Assembly: GCA_900155495.1 (NCBI GenBank) | Contig: FTLJ01000182.1 | Span: 1 to 31,833 of the forward strand | DNA length: 31,833 nucleotides | Reading direction: 5' to 3' | Origin: Porogramme epimiltina | Lineage: Eukaryota; Basidiomycota; Agaricomycetes; Polyporales; Polyporaceae | In this document: piece by piece, positions 9,837-21,063 of the stretch | Layout: each line of letters begins with the position of its first letter | Position numbering within the stretch: the stretch's first letter is position 1 | Translations under genes and position numbers: made by a program | The notes under the pieces: generated by a model | Databases searched by the model: none | Seen by the model: the letters and a program-made list of their open reading frames with translations, nothing else | What the model was told of the DNA's origin: nothing

Positions 9837-11089
9837 ATGTCTAGCTCCGTGGCTTCCCCGGACCGCCCGCACTACATCCCCCTCCCCCCGCCCCTCCGCT
9901 CGGCGATGAAGCACTCCTCGTCCCGCCCCACCACGCCCAGCCAGGGCCCTGGGCCCTCCGCCATCACATCGCCCCTCCTCTCGCCCCCCGTCGCATCTCT
10001 CCCGCTCTCGCCCGCCTCCACCCACACCCAGATGTCGCCCACCCCGACGTCCACCGCGGGCAGCACCCGGCCGTCCTCGCCCTACTCCTCCGCGAACCCG
10101 TCCCGCTCCGCTGTTACGATCGGCTCCCCCAACTCGTCCCCGTCGCCGCTCGTGGCCGCGCAGGGCTACACGCCCAAGGTCTCCTTCGACACGCTCGAGA
10201 ACCCCGTTGCGAGCATGTTCTCGTACACGCTCCACGTCCAGAGCGACGGCTACGACCGCACCCGCAGCACCCGCGTCTTCCTCTGCGCCGCCAGCCCTGA
10301 CGAGAGCGGCAGCCAGGCCCTCGAGTGGTGCCTCGAGAGCCTTGTCCAGGACGGCGACGAGCTCGTCGTCTTCCGCGGCATCGACCCGGACGACTTCGGT
10401 ACGCACCCTCCCATCCTCCTGCTTCCGCGTACGCGACCCGCAACTGACGCTTCCCCTCCCCGCTTCCCCTTAGCGGACAAGGACCACGACGAGTACCGCG
10501 AGGACGCGCACAAGCTGATGCGCGTGATCCAGGAGAAGTGTGTCGAGTACGACGCGGAGCGGCGGCTCTCGATCATCGTCGAGTACATCGCCGGCAAGGT
10601 CACGCAGACGATCGACCGCCTCATCGCGCTCTACCGCCCCGAGTCCGTCGTCGTCGGCACCCGCGGCCAGCGCAGCGTCATGCAGGCCTGGGCCGGCGCG
10701 TTCGGCGCGCCCGGCGTGGGCAGCGTCTCCAAGTGCGTGCAGTCCTACCTTTCGAGTCCCGAGTCCCGCCGTTGGCGTGGGCGTCGGCCGAGGCGGCGCG
10801 GTGCTTATCGGTTTTCTTTTTCTCTCTCTCCCGTAGGTACTGCCTCAGCCACTCGCCCGTGCCCGTGATCGTCATCCGCCCAGAGAGCAAGGTCCGCAAG
10901 ACGATGGCGAAGCGGCGCGCGGACCCCAAGCGCGGCAAGCACTTCGACGAGTACGTCCCCCCCCCCTCGCCGCCGCACGCGCGCCGCCGCGGAGCTGACG
11001 TACGAGTGCCCCCACCCCGCAGCGCCAAGTCGCTGAAACCGAGCAACGGGAGCCTGTCCGTCCCCATGTTCTCCGCGAAGACGCGGTGA
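9837..11089 (+). CDS. universal stress protein (UspA-domain) family, four exons
   Basis: Exons 9837-10398, 10474-10732, 10837-10950 and 11023-11089 give 333 residues. Residues 1-115 are Ser/Pro/Thr-rich and disordered. The UspA fold begins about residue 129 (TRSTRVFLCAASPDESGSQALEWCL), continues with GDELVVFRGIDPDDF, then KLMRVIQEKC, LSIIVEYIAGKVTQTIDRLI and PESVVVGTRGQRS, and ends with GSVSKYCLSHSPVPVIVIRPE. That last block is the nucleotide-binding part of ATP-binding Usp proteins (G-x2-G ... G-S). The spacer between GTRG and GSVSK is 17 residues, longer than the 9 of the classical motif. The last exon adds a basic Ser-rich tail. Usp proteins act in stress response, often as ATP-dependent sensors; the precise role here is unknown. 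The third and fourth exons are supported mainly by the conserved GSVSKYCL junction and frame. Confidence 0.88.
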
Positions 11090-11689
11090 CCAGCCAGGCC
11101 GCGTCCGGCACGCGCCCTCGACCCTCTATCCACCACCCCCACGCACTCTCCAGCTCCTCGCATCCCCGCAACCTCATCCTCTCCCACACTTGCACTCTTC
11201 ACCCCACCCACCCCTGCCCATCCGTCGCCTATATTATTGCTCGGCGCGCGCCCGCGCGGAGCCGCGCCTGCCGCCGACGCGCTACGTGTATGTTGTAATG
11301 TAATAATCGCCGTGCTGTCAATGATGCTGAACTATCTGGACTTTGAAGCGGCGGGCGCGGCTCGCTCCTGGACGGGATCTCGCTCGACCTAGAACTCAGC
11401 GTCGGGAATGTACAATACACAATGTGCCGCGTGCCTGCAGCGCGCGCCGCTGCAGGCTGCTGGGGCTTGCTCAATGCCGGCTAAGATGTCATTGGAGGTG
11501 GGCGTAGCGACGTTCAAGCTTCCGTGACGGGCTCTCTCATTACCTTTTGCTCGGGATTGGGCGGTGCCAGCCTTGTTATGACTAGTGCAAACACGGAGTT
11601 GTGGTATGCCATATACACGAGGCTATGATTCATTTCGGGTGCCGGACCAAATGATCACATGTATAAGTCCCAGGTCGCTGTAACTTTGC
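11090..11689. other. intergenic region after the Usp gene, no gene seen
   Basis: The Usp 3' flank is C-rich at first and then drops to ordinary composition. Frames are short and unrecognised. Confidence 0.45.
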
Positions 11690-11692
11690 AGC

Positions 11693-12085
11693 AGGTAATC
11701 AGCAGACTGTTCGAAGGCAGCCGACACCGAGCGGGCTTATGTACGAACTGGCGGCCCTAAGGACGACGTCTTCCAGCGGCTGCAGGCCCACGAGGAGAGC
11801 CTAGAGCTGGAGTACACCGGGCCCGTCCCGGAGGGGCATACCCACCACCGCATTACCTGCCATGCGGGCCCAAGCAACCGCGGCCCCGCAAGCACCCTCT
11901 CTCCCTCCTGCGCTCCGATCGCGACCGCGACGGTGACGGCTCGACGACAAGCACGGAGGCCAGGGAGCGCAGCTCCGCGCCCTGCCAACTCTCGCCTGCC
12001 GTCTCTCTCGCGCTCGCGTCCGGGGCGCGGTCCCGGTCGTGCTTCGCGCTCCGCGATGGCTGCACGAAGAAGACATAGACGTCGA
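11693..12085 (+). pseudogene. possible coding remnant with a frame change
   Basis: On the + strand, without a nearby ATG, one frame reads DTERAYVRTGGPKDDVFQRL and then QAHEESLELEYTGPVPEGH before HRITC; this looks like real protein (amphipathic helix, acidic loop). About 80 nt later the coding-like signal moves to the next frame (SDRDRDGDGSTTSTEARERS, and later CFALRDGCTKKT before a stop). A frameshift or an unseen intron would explain this. The opposite strand between 11800 and 12210 also has open frames, so strand is not certain. I cannot name a family. Confidence 0.25.
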
Positions 12086-13519
12086 CGAATAGGGTTGTAG
12101 TGATGCTGAGAGAAGTCCTTGGGTCGTCGTGCCAGTGAGTAGTCTCTCCTCGAGGTCGTCGGCGAGCACGTCCATGACGATCCAGGAGTCCTGGGTCATG
12201 CACCCCACCACAATCTGCGTGAGGACTCGAGATTCACGGGGGATGTTGACCCCACCGACACCGTTTAATTCTAGCGGATAAAGCTTGAAGGCACACTAGG
12301 CAGAGGTTAACGTCGGGTGTAGGGTTGTAATATTCTTTGGCCTGGGCGAGGAAGGAAAATATAGGTACGAAGGGCTGTAGCGCAATTTCGACGGCCTCCA
12401 CTGTGCTGAGGGTCTACGGCGTGCAGGTGTTTACTATTGCGTGGGCGATGATGTGCATCGACGGTCGCGGTGCCTCCAGAAGCAGTGACTCCGACTTCAA
12501 GGGTGGCAAAGGCGAGGACGGAGGTATTCTGACCGCTCGATTTCCAGGAGTCATTCCACGAACCACGGGTCGCACTCATGGAGGAGGGAAAAATGAGCCC
12601 ACCATGGTCTGTCTAGCAGTTGTTAAGAACATAGTGAACTAATGCCGGGAAAATCGGGGCTGGCGGGTGAAGGCACTCGCCTTCTATAGAAGCAGGCTTG
12701 TATGATGTCGAGAAATCTCGCAAAACGTTGCGGTAGGTACTGGTAGCTTAGTAGCGGCGATTAACTCTCGAATTCCCACATACCGGTCTGAATGAGGGGC
12801 GACACCCCATCCGAGGCAAGATGAGGGTGGTTCTCACGCACAACAGTAGACGATGTTAGGGTCGTGAGAGAAGTAAACACAGCTAGTTTGCATCTTTGCA
12901 GTCACTGTCGCCCCTACTGGATGAAAATAACACCGTTGGTTGCATCTACGGTGCAGTACACGGAAGCGGCCATCTTACGTGGAGTTTGGGCGAAGCTGAG
13001 GTGATTACTGTGAGCGGTTACTGAGGCATTGGAATGATGGGGAAATATATATGTTCCGGCAAACAAGCCCTGCACGGGATTTATAACCTCTGAAACTAGC
13101 GGTGTTGAGTCGGTGGCGGAATGTAGGGATGCCAGAAATCGGACAATGGTAGTTTCCCGGTTACCACCAACATCTCTGAATTCTGAGCCCGCATGTATTA
13201 CCTGTGTGATAGATCTAAAATGCTTCCAGTCAGATCGCTCAGCAAGACACGTACGCTGGCGGACTGGTTCTCAGGTATAGCATAGCCCGATAAAAGATTT
13301 CCCTGTGCTGTGCATGGTATACCTGTGGTGTTAGCTGGTGAATACATAGCAAGGCGTGAGGGTGGGAATATGAGGTAAGGGCAGGTACACGCCCCTGCTA
13401 GGGTTTGGGGAGGCCAGAGGAGGGGGGGATTCAGTTGCCGAAGTTGATTAGATCAAAAACATAAAAAGCATGCGCTGCTTAGTTGCTTCCAGGAAAAGAA
13501 ATGGAAAATTCTTGAGAAC
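12086..13519. other. poorly coding region, nothing recognised
   Basis: Composition is noticeably lower in G+C than the gene regions, with many stops in all frames. No tRNA, terminal repeats or transposon motif could be picked out by eye. A decayed mobile element is possible but not shown. Confidence 0.4.
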
Positions 13520-13590
13520 TGCATTAAGGGGGAATCGAACCCCCGGCGGGTCGATGGCAACGACCCAGGTTACCACTACCCCATTAATGC
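13520..13590 (-). tRNA. tRNA-Gly (anticodon GCC), second copy
   Basis: Minus-strand cloverleaf identical to the one at 5892-5962, with anticodon GCC. A TTTT run follows the 3' end on the minus strand. It lies 116 nt upstream of the NOP53 start codon and points away from it. Flanking sequences of the two Gly copies are unrelated, so only the tRNA itself is repeated. Confidence 0.95.
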
Positions 13591-13706
13591 TCCGTGACCG
13601 TATCAGAAAGGCACTTGATATCATGGGGTGAGATTCACCCTGAGTCCTTTCACCACGTTCTACACCTCCCTCACCGCTTCATTACTTCCAACACCCACGC
13701 TATAAC

Positions 13707-15525
13707 ATGACCAAATCTGTTACTCGATCCGGACCCTCAATGACGGTCTCCGAAAAGAAGAAATCAACCTCATCCTTGCTCGGTGCACCGTCGCAGAGAA
13801 ATCAAAGCAGTCGCAAGGGCAAGCGTGCCTGGAGGAAAAATGTCGATTTGGACGAAGTAGAGGAGGGGTTGGAGGAACTTCGTGCGGAGGAGCGGGCGTC
13901 GGGGTTCGTCCCATACTTTCTGCAATGGTTAGACTTACGTGTTTACACACGACACCATAAAGAACTACGCTACAGAAGAAGCGGGACGACGAACTTTTCC
14001 AAATCGATGTGTCCGGGGATGACCAAAGTACGTGCGGGTCTCTTGCGCTCGCATTTCGTGCGAAGGGCCCTGCTGGTAAAACCATGTTGGAAGTGCTCAC
14101 GCATCCCCCTGTTGTGCGACATCTACCACAGTCCGCAAAACACTCCCTAGGTTCTCTGAGCGCGTGCTCACGTCTACGAAAATCCTCTCCCAGCGCTCCG
14201 CCGTCCCCGCCGTCTTTTCGCGTGGCCCGTCCTCGTCCGCGACAAAGTTGGAGAAGCGCAAGGCCTCTGCGGTGACCCACGACGAGAAGGGGCGCCTCCT
14301 CCGGATGGGCAAGCGGCTCCGGCGGGGTCCGTTCGGCGCGTTCGTCGACCCGAATCAGGTCGGCGAGGGGAGCGCGATGCTCGAGCTAAGTGAAGCGGCG
14401 AAGAAGGCGGGTACGTACGATGTGTGGTCCGAGGATGTGCCCGAACAGGTTGCAGTCAAGGTGCGTTTCGCTCATGCCCGGCGTGGGCATCCCCGCACCC
14501 CCAGTGTTCTTGTGCTAATCCGGACTTTGGGCGACGCTCTGCGCGTAGGCACCGCAGACGGAGCACCCGCGCTCGAGCATCGCTCTCGCAGCTGTCCCTG
14601 CGCCACATGAAGGCACGTCATACAACCCCCCTGTTACAGCGCACCAAGAACTCTTGCGCGCGGCACACGAGGTGGAGGAAGAGAAGCTCAGAGGTGTGGA
14701 CGAGCTGGACGCGATGAAGGCGAAGATGGAAAACGCGCGCGCGTTCGCCGCGGCGGACGTGGCGGTCGGGTCGGTAGAGGGCCTCGCGCCAGGTATGACG
14801 GTAGGCGAGATTACCGAAGACGCGGAGGAGCAGGACGGCGCGGAGCCGCTGCCCCCAAAGAAGATGCCGGGGCGGAAGACGAAGCAGCAGCGGAAGAAGG
14901 CCGAGCGACTACGTGCGGAAGTGCGTGTTCCCCGTTCTAGAGTCGCCCCTAATGCTCAACGTTGTGATTGCCTTGGCCGTGGCAACCGACGGCGTGCAGA
15001 AACGTGCGCTAGCTGAGAAGGCTGCACGGAGGCGCATGCTGGCATCCGTCGATTCCGCCAAGACCCTTCGGAAAGCTATTTCGCGCGATCTTGCGACGCG
15101 CGAGCGGCTACGCGCCCAACGTCAAGTCTCAGTGCAGGAAAAGCTCAAACAAGGCCTCGCTGGACATAAGGTCGGGAAGCACAAGGTGCCCGAGGGTCAA
15201 ATTGACGTCCAGCTCGGCGAAGAGTTGAGCGAAAGTTTGCGTGCATTGAAGGTAAGTTCCATTCGCTGTGGTTGGGATGCGGCGTTTACTCGGGCGGCGC
15301 TGATGAACACTGGGTGGTAGCCGGAGGGCAACTTGTTCAAGGACAGGTTCGTCAGCATGCAGCACCGCGCCCTCGTCGAGCCTCGTGCACTGGCATTGTA
15401 CGTGTCCGCTCCTTCTCTTGGTAATCTTTGGGGTCGCTCATGATTCCTCCAGGGGCAAGAAGGCTCAGCGCAAGACAAAAGAGTACGAGAAGCACTCGTA
15501 TAAACGATTCGATCGGGACTCCTGA
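13707..15525 (+). CDS. nop53: ribosome biogenesis protein Nop53 (GLTSCR2 family), seven exons
   Basis: Exons 13707-13903, 13963-14027, 14132-14460, 14549-14920, 15000-15251, 15321-15397 and 15453-15525 give 454 residues, close to yeast Nop53 (455, from memory). Family landmarks appear in order across the splice junctions: RKGKRAWRKNVDLDEVEEGL; GTTLQKKRDDELFQIDVSG (exon 1/2); IRKTLPRFSE and LSQRSAVPAVFSR (exon 3); GTSYNPPVTAHQELL (exon 4); GRKTKQQRKKAERLRAE; and the C-terminal EGNLFKDRFVSMQHRALVEP then KEYEKHSYKRFDRDS. Nop53 is a nucleolar 60S assembly factor that recruits the exosome-associated helicase Mtr4 for 5.8S rRNA processing, and in mammals it is PICT1. The junctions are each supported by conservation as well as splice signals. 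The first donor (GTTCGT) is a weak consensus, but the joined GTTLQKK sequence fits well. Confidence 0.93.
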
Positions 15526-17215
15526 GCATCTCAGTTTGCACACCGCACGCTGTTTGGAGTTACATACGTACATCTGCATGTTGTACATTTTCGTCGAACA
15601 TGACTTATGGGGCTATCTGCCGTTTGCGGTCAATCGGCTTGGATTGTTCTTTTGCAGACTTATCGGAGAGCTTCTAGACTCGTTATCCGCGGCTTCCCGC
15701 GGACGACAACTTTCGCGGGTATGTTGAGAAATCGAGGATGATGACAATGTGGCTTATTAAAAACCGGAAAGATGTGCGTTTAGGCCACTGGATGCTCTTT
15801 TGCCCGTACATTGAGTGCCTGAAGAGGGGATGAACCGGATTCCGCGGTACCATGATACATACTCGTGCGGTGGGGAAGGCCGCGAAGCTGATTAGCGTCT
15901 GTGGCAGTCGCTTTTCTCTCACCAATGTGAGACCGCTGAGGATGCCCTCACCAAGAGACCGGATGAGGCCCTGTGTCCCATCGAGATTCGTCCAAGTCGC
16001 CGTGGACGCAGCTCAGAGGTCCGATCAGTGCCGGACGGTAACCCAGTGGACCAAGGACAGGAGCGTCGCTGCGTCCACCCCAAATGCCGGCGGTGAAGTA
16101 TGTTTAGCCCTAAGTACCAGCCTTCCGGGTCCCGAAAGATGTCGAAACACCCATCGACGCTGTCAGTGCGAGCGTAGTGCGCCCCGCGTGATGACGACGG
16201 GGACAATCGGGTCGTTGGCCAGAACGCGCAGGCCGATGCGCCACCAGACGTCTTCGAATCAGTATAATTGGGGCACAGAGCGCGGCGGGCTATAGCCGGA
16301 TGATTTAGAAGAGGGTGCAGGAGGTGGATGGGGTGCGGGAAACCACACTACTTGCCCGACTGGGCGACGTGGTGTGCCACGCCCAAACGCCGCGCGGGGC
16401 CCCAATCGAGGACGGGGCAGATGCGCGGCGGGCGGCGGGGAGCGGAAGGGAGCCCGCCCGACCGCTCTCGGCTATGGAGCAGCAAACCTTGAGCTTGCGC
16501 GCTGGCAGCTGGTCGCTGCTGGGGTCACGCCGGCGATTCAGAAAAGGGCGCGCAGACTGATGGCGTCGAAGCTCGCGCGGCCGCCTCGAAGGCGTTGACA
16601 GAGTTTTCTCCAGAATCAAGCTCTCGCTGACTGTCCTTCCGGGCGCGCCGGAGGTCATGCGAGTGCACGAAAAAGGCGCACGCCCAACATATTCGTGGCA
16701 GATGCTGGGGCGGAGTGCGAACGGGAGCAAAGTAGCCCGGCGGGTTGGCGGGAGGTCAAGATGCTGAGTGACGGCATACATGCACAGGCGCCCGTCCCGA
16801 TAAGGAAGACGAGGCGCTGGGGTCCGCCCGGCAGATGCCGGGTACTGTACAGTTGCTCTCAGCCACCCGCTCTACTTTGTAGGGGAATATACTCGACAGC
16901 GACGGCCCACAGCAAGTTCAAGATCAAGGTAAGGCGTTATGCTGCCCCTACGTTTTCTGGCTGTGTATTGACCCTCTCATCCCAGGCAGCTCCCCTTATC
17001 CTCAAGTGTGAGTCTTCGTCAATTTGCTCCTTGTTTGGGTCCGTACGAAGAAGCGGTGGTTGGGATGGTCGGCTACACGGAGTTCTACACATAAGAAGGA
17101 GGGGCAGTCGGTCGGGGCATGATAAGTGGGCACGACGGAAGGAGACGGTTTTGCGGTTGCGGGGTGGAGAAGTTGCTGCCGAGCTGTTACTGAACGTACG
17201 TTCCACAGTTCACCA
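15526..17215. other. 1.7-kb region without a confident gene
   Basis: Downstream of NOP53 and upstream of eL34. Frames up to about 158 codons exist on both strands but contain no motif I recognise. Between 16929 and 16985 there is a good intron-like segment (GTAAGG donor, TTGAC, CCCAG acceptor) flanked by short open stretches, which could be a non-coding leader exon pair or a remnant. Just before the eL34 ATG, CTGA followed by TTCCACAG looks like the end of a leader intron. Confidence 0.4.
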
Positions 17216-17681
17216 ATGGCCCAACGCGTCACCCTCCGCAAGCGCACCCCCTACAACACCACGTCCAGCCGCCGTCGGGTGGTGAAGACGCCTGGTGGCA
17301 AGCTTGTCTACCACCACCTCAAAAAGCTCGCCACCGCGCCCAAGTGCGGTGACTGCGGTATTGCGCTCCCTGGTGTATGTCCTCATATTCCGCCTCTGTT
17401 TACCCATTTATTCAACGAATGGTGTTTCTACGTAGGTCCCCGCTCTCCGCCCCCGTCAGTACGCTACGATCTCGAAGACGAGGAAGACTGTCCGCCGGGC
17501 GTACGGTGGCTCACGATGCGGTGACTGCGTCAAGTCCCGGTGCGTGGGCAATCCAACTATGATGTCGTGCCCTAATATTTATATCTTCCTCCCGCACAGT
17601 ATTCTCCGGGCATTCCTCGTCGAGGAGGCGAAGATCGTCAAGAAGGTGATCAAGTCCCAGGAGAAGGCTGGCCGCAAGTAG
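17216..17681 (+). CDS. rpl34: 60S ribosomal protein eL34, three exons
   Basis: Exons 17216-17374, 17436-17539 and 17600-17681 give 114 residues, a normal length for eL34. The protein opens with [20 protein letters not shown], and the four zinc-ligand cysteines are at positions 44, 47, 81 and 84 ([12 protein letters not shown] and [11 protein letters not shown]). [21 protein letters not shown] and the basic C-terminal helix [13 protein letters not shown] are also typical. It is a structural component of the large cytosolic ribosomal subunit. The start follows a CTGA...TTCCACAG sequence, so an extra intron in the 5' leader is plausible, as is common in fungal ribosomal protein genes. Introns of about 60 nt have GTATGT/TAG and GTGCGT/CAG ends. 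Confidence 0.97.
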
Positions 17682-18238
17682 ACGTTTCGTGTATCATGTG
17701 CGGTTCTGCTGTATTCTTCTATTCTACGACCCTGGAGGCAGACGGGCTGCCTCCGCGTCCCCCCACCACATCGCACCACGACGTCATGCCATGTCCGTCC
17801 GCTTTACACCATGCATTGTACTGCTTATCGTCGCAAACAAAAGATGACCGATGAGGTCGGTATGCGATTTCGGGTGTGCCGGTCCGCTCTTTCCACTTCT
17901 AGGATGGTAAGACGAGCCGGTAGTCCTGATGCTCAAACCGTTGAGAGATGTTAAGACCGAGTCCACTCTCTATTTACTGTCATCCGGTACCCCGTCATGT
18001 ACAGTGATTGATAGTATCGACGTCATCTGGGAGTGGCCGCAACGTGCGCCGAACCATTGCCAATGCCATGACGCTGCGCTTGGCGCTGCTGAGCGTGTAG
18101 GATATTTGTGAGCACGACGACGGCCGACGGCCACACGCCTTCACATCCGATACCACCACTCCCACCGATCTATTCAGTATCCTCTGCTTCCCTACTACGA
18201 TTCCCTTGCGCCAGCACCCACAAGTCAAGGTTACTACT
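17682..18238. other. intergenic region between eL34 and the phosphatase
   Basis: Contains the eL34 3' flank and the promoter and leader of the next gene. Only very short frames on either strand; no element recognised. The last 60 nt before the ATG are pyrimidine-rich. Confidence 0.5.
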
Positions 18239-19708
18239 ATGGCGGCCCGACTGAACTCTCGCAAACACTACGCCAGCCTGCTGGACAAGTACGACACATG
18301 GCTCTTCGATTGCGACGGCGTGCTCTGGCAGGGCGACCGGCTCATCGAGGGCGCGACGGAGGTGCTGCAGATGCTCAGGGACCACAGTGCGTCTTCCCTT
18401 ACGCTCTCGTCGTATGCATGCCTTGGAGCGAGGAGGCTCACGCGGTGTGCTCGAAGAGAAGGCGGTGCTTTTCGTGACGAACAACGCAACGAAGTCGCGC
18501 GTGAACTACAAGAAGAAGTTCGACACGCTCGGCGTCGAAGCACACGTCGTGAGTCCCCCACTTCCCCTTCCATGCCGCGCCACCTTTGTGCCGGCTCCTC
18601 CTCCGCGGAGGGCGGGGCGGGGTGGTGGGGCGACGAGTGGCGAGGGCAAGGACGCTAAAGCGGCCGGCGCAGGATGAGATCTACGGCTCCGCATTCGCCG
18701 CGGCGGTGTACATCTCGTCGGTGATGAAGATGCCCAAGGACAAGAAGGTGTACGTGATCGGCATGGCCGGGCTCGAAGAGGAGCTCGCGAACGAGGGCAT
18801 CACGTACGTCGGCGGGACCGTGAGTGCTTCCCCGTCGAACGCGGCTGCCACGTCCCACTAAACCACCCCCGCACTCGCACCCGCGCCCGCGCCCACGTCT
18901 GCGCTCGCCTTCCCCTTCCCCGCCGCGCCGCCACGTTCCCCTCTGCCTTCGCCCGCCCCGTCCGCCCGGCAGGACCCGGCGGACAACGTGCTCGGCGGGT
19001 TCTCGCTCGCAGGCTGGACGCCGGACCCGGCCGTCGCGGCGGTGCTGTGCGGGCTCGACACGAACGTGAACTACACGAAGCTCTCCAAGGCGTTCACGTA
19101 CCTCCAGCGGCCCGGCGTCGCGTTCCTCGCGACCAACGAGGACAGCACGTACCCGAGCGCGGAGGGCCTCCTCCCCGGCGCCGGGTCGATCAGCGCGCCG
19201 CTGCGCTTCGCCGCCGCGCGCGACCCGCTCGCGATCGGGAAGCCGCAGAGCACGATGCTGGACTGCATCAAGGCCAAGTGAGTGTCTGTCCACCGGTGCG
19301 GGCAGGTGGGCCCCGCCGATCCCTCCCCGCCGCGCCGCGCGCCAGGTGCCGCGTTGGGGTGCGAGCAGGCGTGCGGCCGGCGGGGAAGGGCGGGTGCAGG
19401 GAGCGCGAGCTGACGGCGTGTCCGCTGCAGGCACGACTTCGACCCGAAGCGGACACTCATGATCGGGGACCGCCTGAACACGGACATCGAGTTCGGCAAG
19501 GCGGGCGGGCTCGCGACGCTGCTCGTGCTGACAGGTGCGTCCCGCGCGGGGAAGGCGAAGGCGGCGTATGCGGGTGCGGGTCGGCTGGCTTACGGGGAGT
19601 TTTGCAGGCATCACGAAGGAGAGCGAGATTACGGGCCCCAATGCGTCGCCCACCGTGCCAGACTACGTGACCAGTTCGATCGGGGACTTGCGCGCGCTGT
19701 TGTCCTAG
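18239..19708 (+). CDS. pho13: PHO13-type HAD phosphatase (4-nitrophenylphosphatase / phosphoglycolate phosphatase), six exons
   Basis: Exons 18239-18386, 18457-18548, 18673-18819, 18973-19277, 19431-19534 and 19608-19708 give 298 residues, near the family's usual 300-310. HAD motif I is [13 protein letters not shown], with nucleophile D24 and acid/base D26. Motif II is [11 protein letters not shown] (T57-N59), followed by YKKKFDTLG. The C2-type cap runs from about [12 protein letters not shown] to the [10 protein letters not shown] lysine region. Motif III is [13 protein letters not shown] (D244, D249 for magnesium). These enzymes act in the cytosol on 2-phosphoglycolate and related metabolic by-products (4-phosphoerythronate, 2-phospholactate), a metabolite-repair role known for yeast Pho13 and mammalian PGP. 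All catalytic residues are present. It ends tail-to-tail with GPI11, 170 bp away. Confidence 0.95.
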
Positions 19709-19878
19709 AAAGCTAGAAGCGGGAAAGTGCGGGGGTGCAGACGGGGACGTGGACGGGCGCGGAGCGTTCGATAGCGGTCTCTCGGCGAGAGGGATAGAAA
19801 GGATCAAGTGGAGATGGTATAAGTTAGACTGGTAAAGCGTCCTCAGTGTAAACTCTAGATCTACATAGAGCGTAGGCA
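19709..19878. other. short convergent intergenic spacer
   Basis: The 3' ends of the phosphatase and GPI11 face each other across this 170-bp spacer, so their transcripts probably overlap or share termination signals. No clear terminator structure is visible. Confidence 0.5.
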
Positions 19879-21063
19879 TCACGATCTCTTGGGCTTCCCC
19901 GTCGCGGGCTGCGCAGCGCGCTGCTCCTGCTGGGCTCGCACGAGGTCCGCCTGGGCCAGCTCTAGAGTCGCGCTGACAGCCAGCGCTACGAGGGACCCCA
20001 CGACGAATCCGCCGACGGCGCCGAACGCGGGCGTGAGTGGCCAGGCCTTGTCTTTGGGGTCAGCGGAGGCTCATCGCGCAGGAACGGGGCCGCACGCACC
20101 TGCCAGGGACGCTCCCAGTCGAGACCGATGGGAATTGCCCCCGCCCAGCAGCCCGTGGCCGCGCCGACTGCCGGGTAGACGAGGGCTCGCTCGATGGGAG
20201 TGCGGGGGCTGCGAACGCCGGCGGAGACGGGGTGAGCGAAGGGTCGCAACGGCGTTGGGTCTGAAAAACAGGGCACGCACGATAGCTCGGCGAAGAGGCG
20301 GACCCAGGTCAGGCGGGAGACGAGCGCAGGGCTGTCCGAGCCCCAGGACGGCGGACCGAGAGTGTATGCGGGCGGTAGGACGGACAAGATGGCGAGAAGG
20401 AGGCTCATAGAGTAGGTCTCCGCTGGGTGACTGCGGGGCCGAACGTTAACGTCCGCGGAGGGAATAGAGGACGCAGATCCCGAGCACGCACCTGAACAAA
20501 GGCGCACCGAACAGGATGGTGAGCACGTAGAATAACACCGAGGCTGCGAGCGTCATGGCCGCTGCCTGGCCATGGACCTGTTCGCATAGTGTGTTGCGTG
20601 AGTACTCTTGTCGTGGCTGCATGCTTTCATCGGAGGATGTGCTACGTGCCTGAAAACGCTGCATGTTCCACCCCTGGCGCTGCAGCCTATGTTGCAGCTC
20701 TTCTGTGCTGTCCTTTTTGCGCTCTCGGGCGTCGACATACCACGCGCGAACCCAGCTCGCCCACCAACCCTGTAAGAGGAGCGCGCCTGCGCAGATCCAC
20801 GCGACAGTCTGCAAGGGGTTTTCTGTGAGTGCCCGCATGAGATTGCGCTTCTCCCCTTCCGGCGTTGGTGTCCATGGCGAGATTACGGAAGACAGAGAGG
20901 TGCTCGGTAGGAAAAGAGCCGCGAACGTGAGGAGGGATGTGTGAACACCGACTACACCCGTGTAGCGCGCAAAGGGAAAGAACGCGATGGGCTCCGCTGA
21001 CGTTTGGACCGCAGGCTGCGCGGAAGCGGTCGCGCCTGGCTCTTTCGACTTCCGCGAGGGCAT
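19879..21063 (-). CDS. gpi11: GPI11 / PIG-F family protein of GPI-anchor synthesis, four exons
   Basis: Exons 21063-20492, 20430-20281, 20208-20100 and 20046-19879 give 332 residues. The family supplies ethanolamine phosphate to GPI precursors in the endoplasmic reticulum membrane, working with the Gpi13 (PIG-O) and Gpi7 (PIG-G) transferases. Hydrophobic segments lie at about 28-52, 83-103, 168-190 and 199-215, plus two in the C-terminal third. Family signatures are GAPLFSHPAETY at the exon 1/2 join, LPPAYTLGPPSW, and especially IERALVYPAVGAATGCWAGA with IPIGLDWERPWQ. The stretch between the second and third membrane segments (about 112-165) is charged and longer than I would expect. An in-frame ATG 61 codons upstream exists, but that extension is low-complexity, so I chose the start MPSRKSK. 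Confidence 0.9.

Noticed and set aside
12086..13519. Transposon or retroelement remnant
   Set aside because: No reverse transcriptase, integrase or transposase motif and no terminal repeats could be identified by eye.
16929..17010. Possible ribosomal-protein fragment (SKFKIK...)
   Set aside because: Six-residue similarity to eL38-type TKFKIR only; the sequence after the putative intron does not continue the family.
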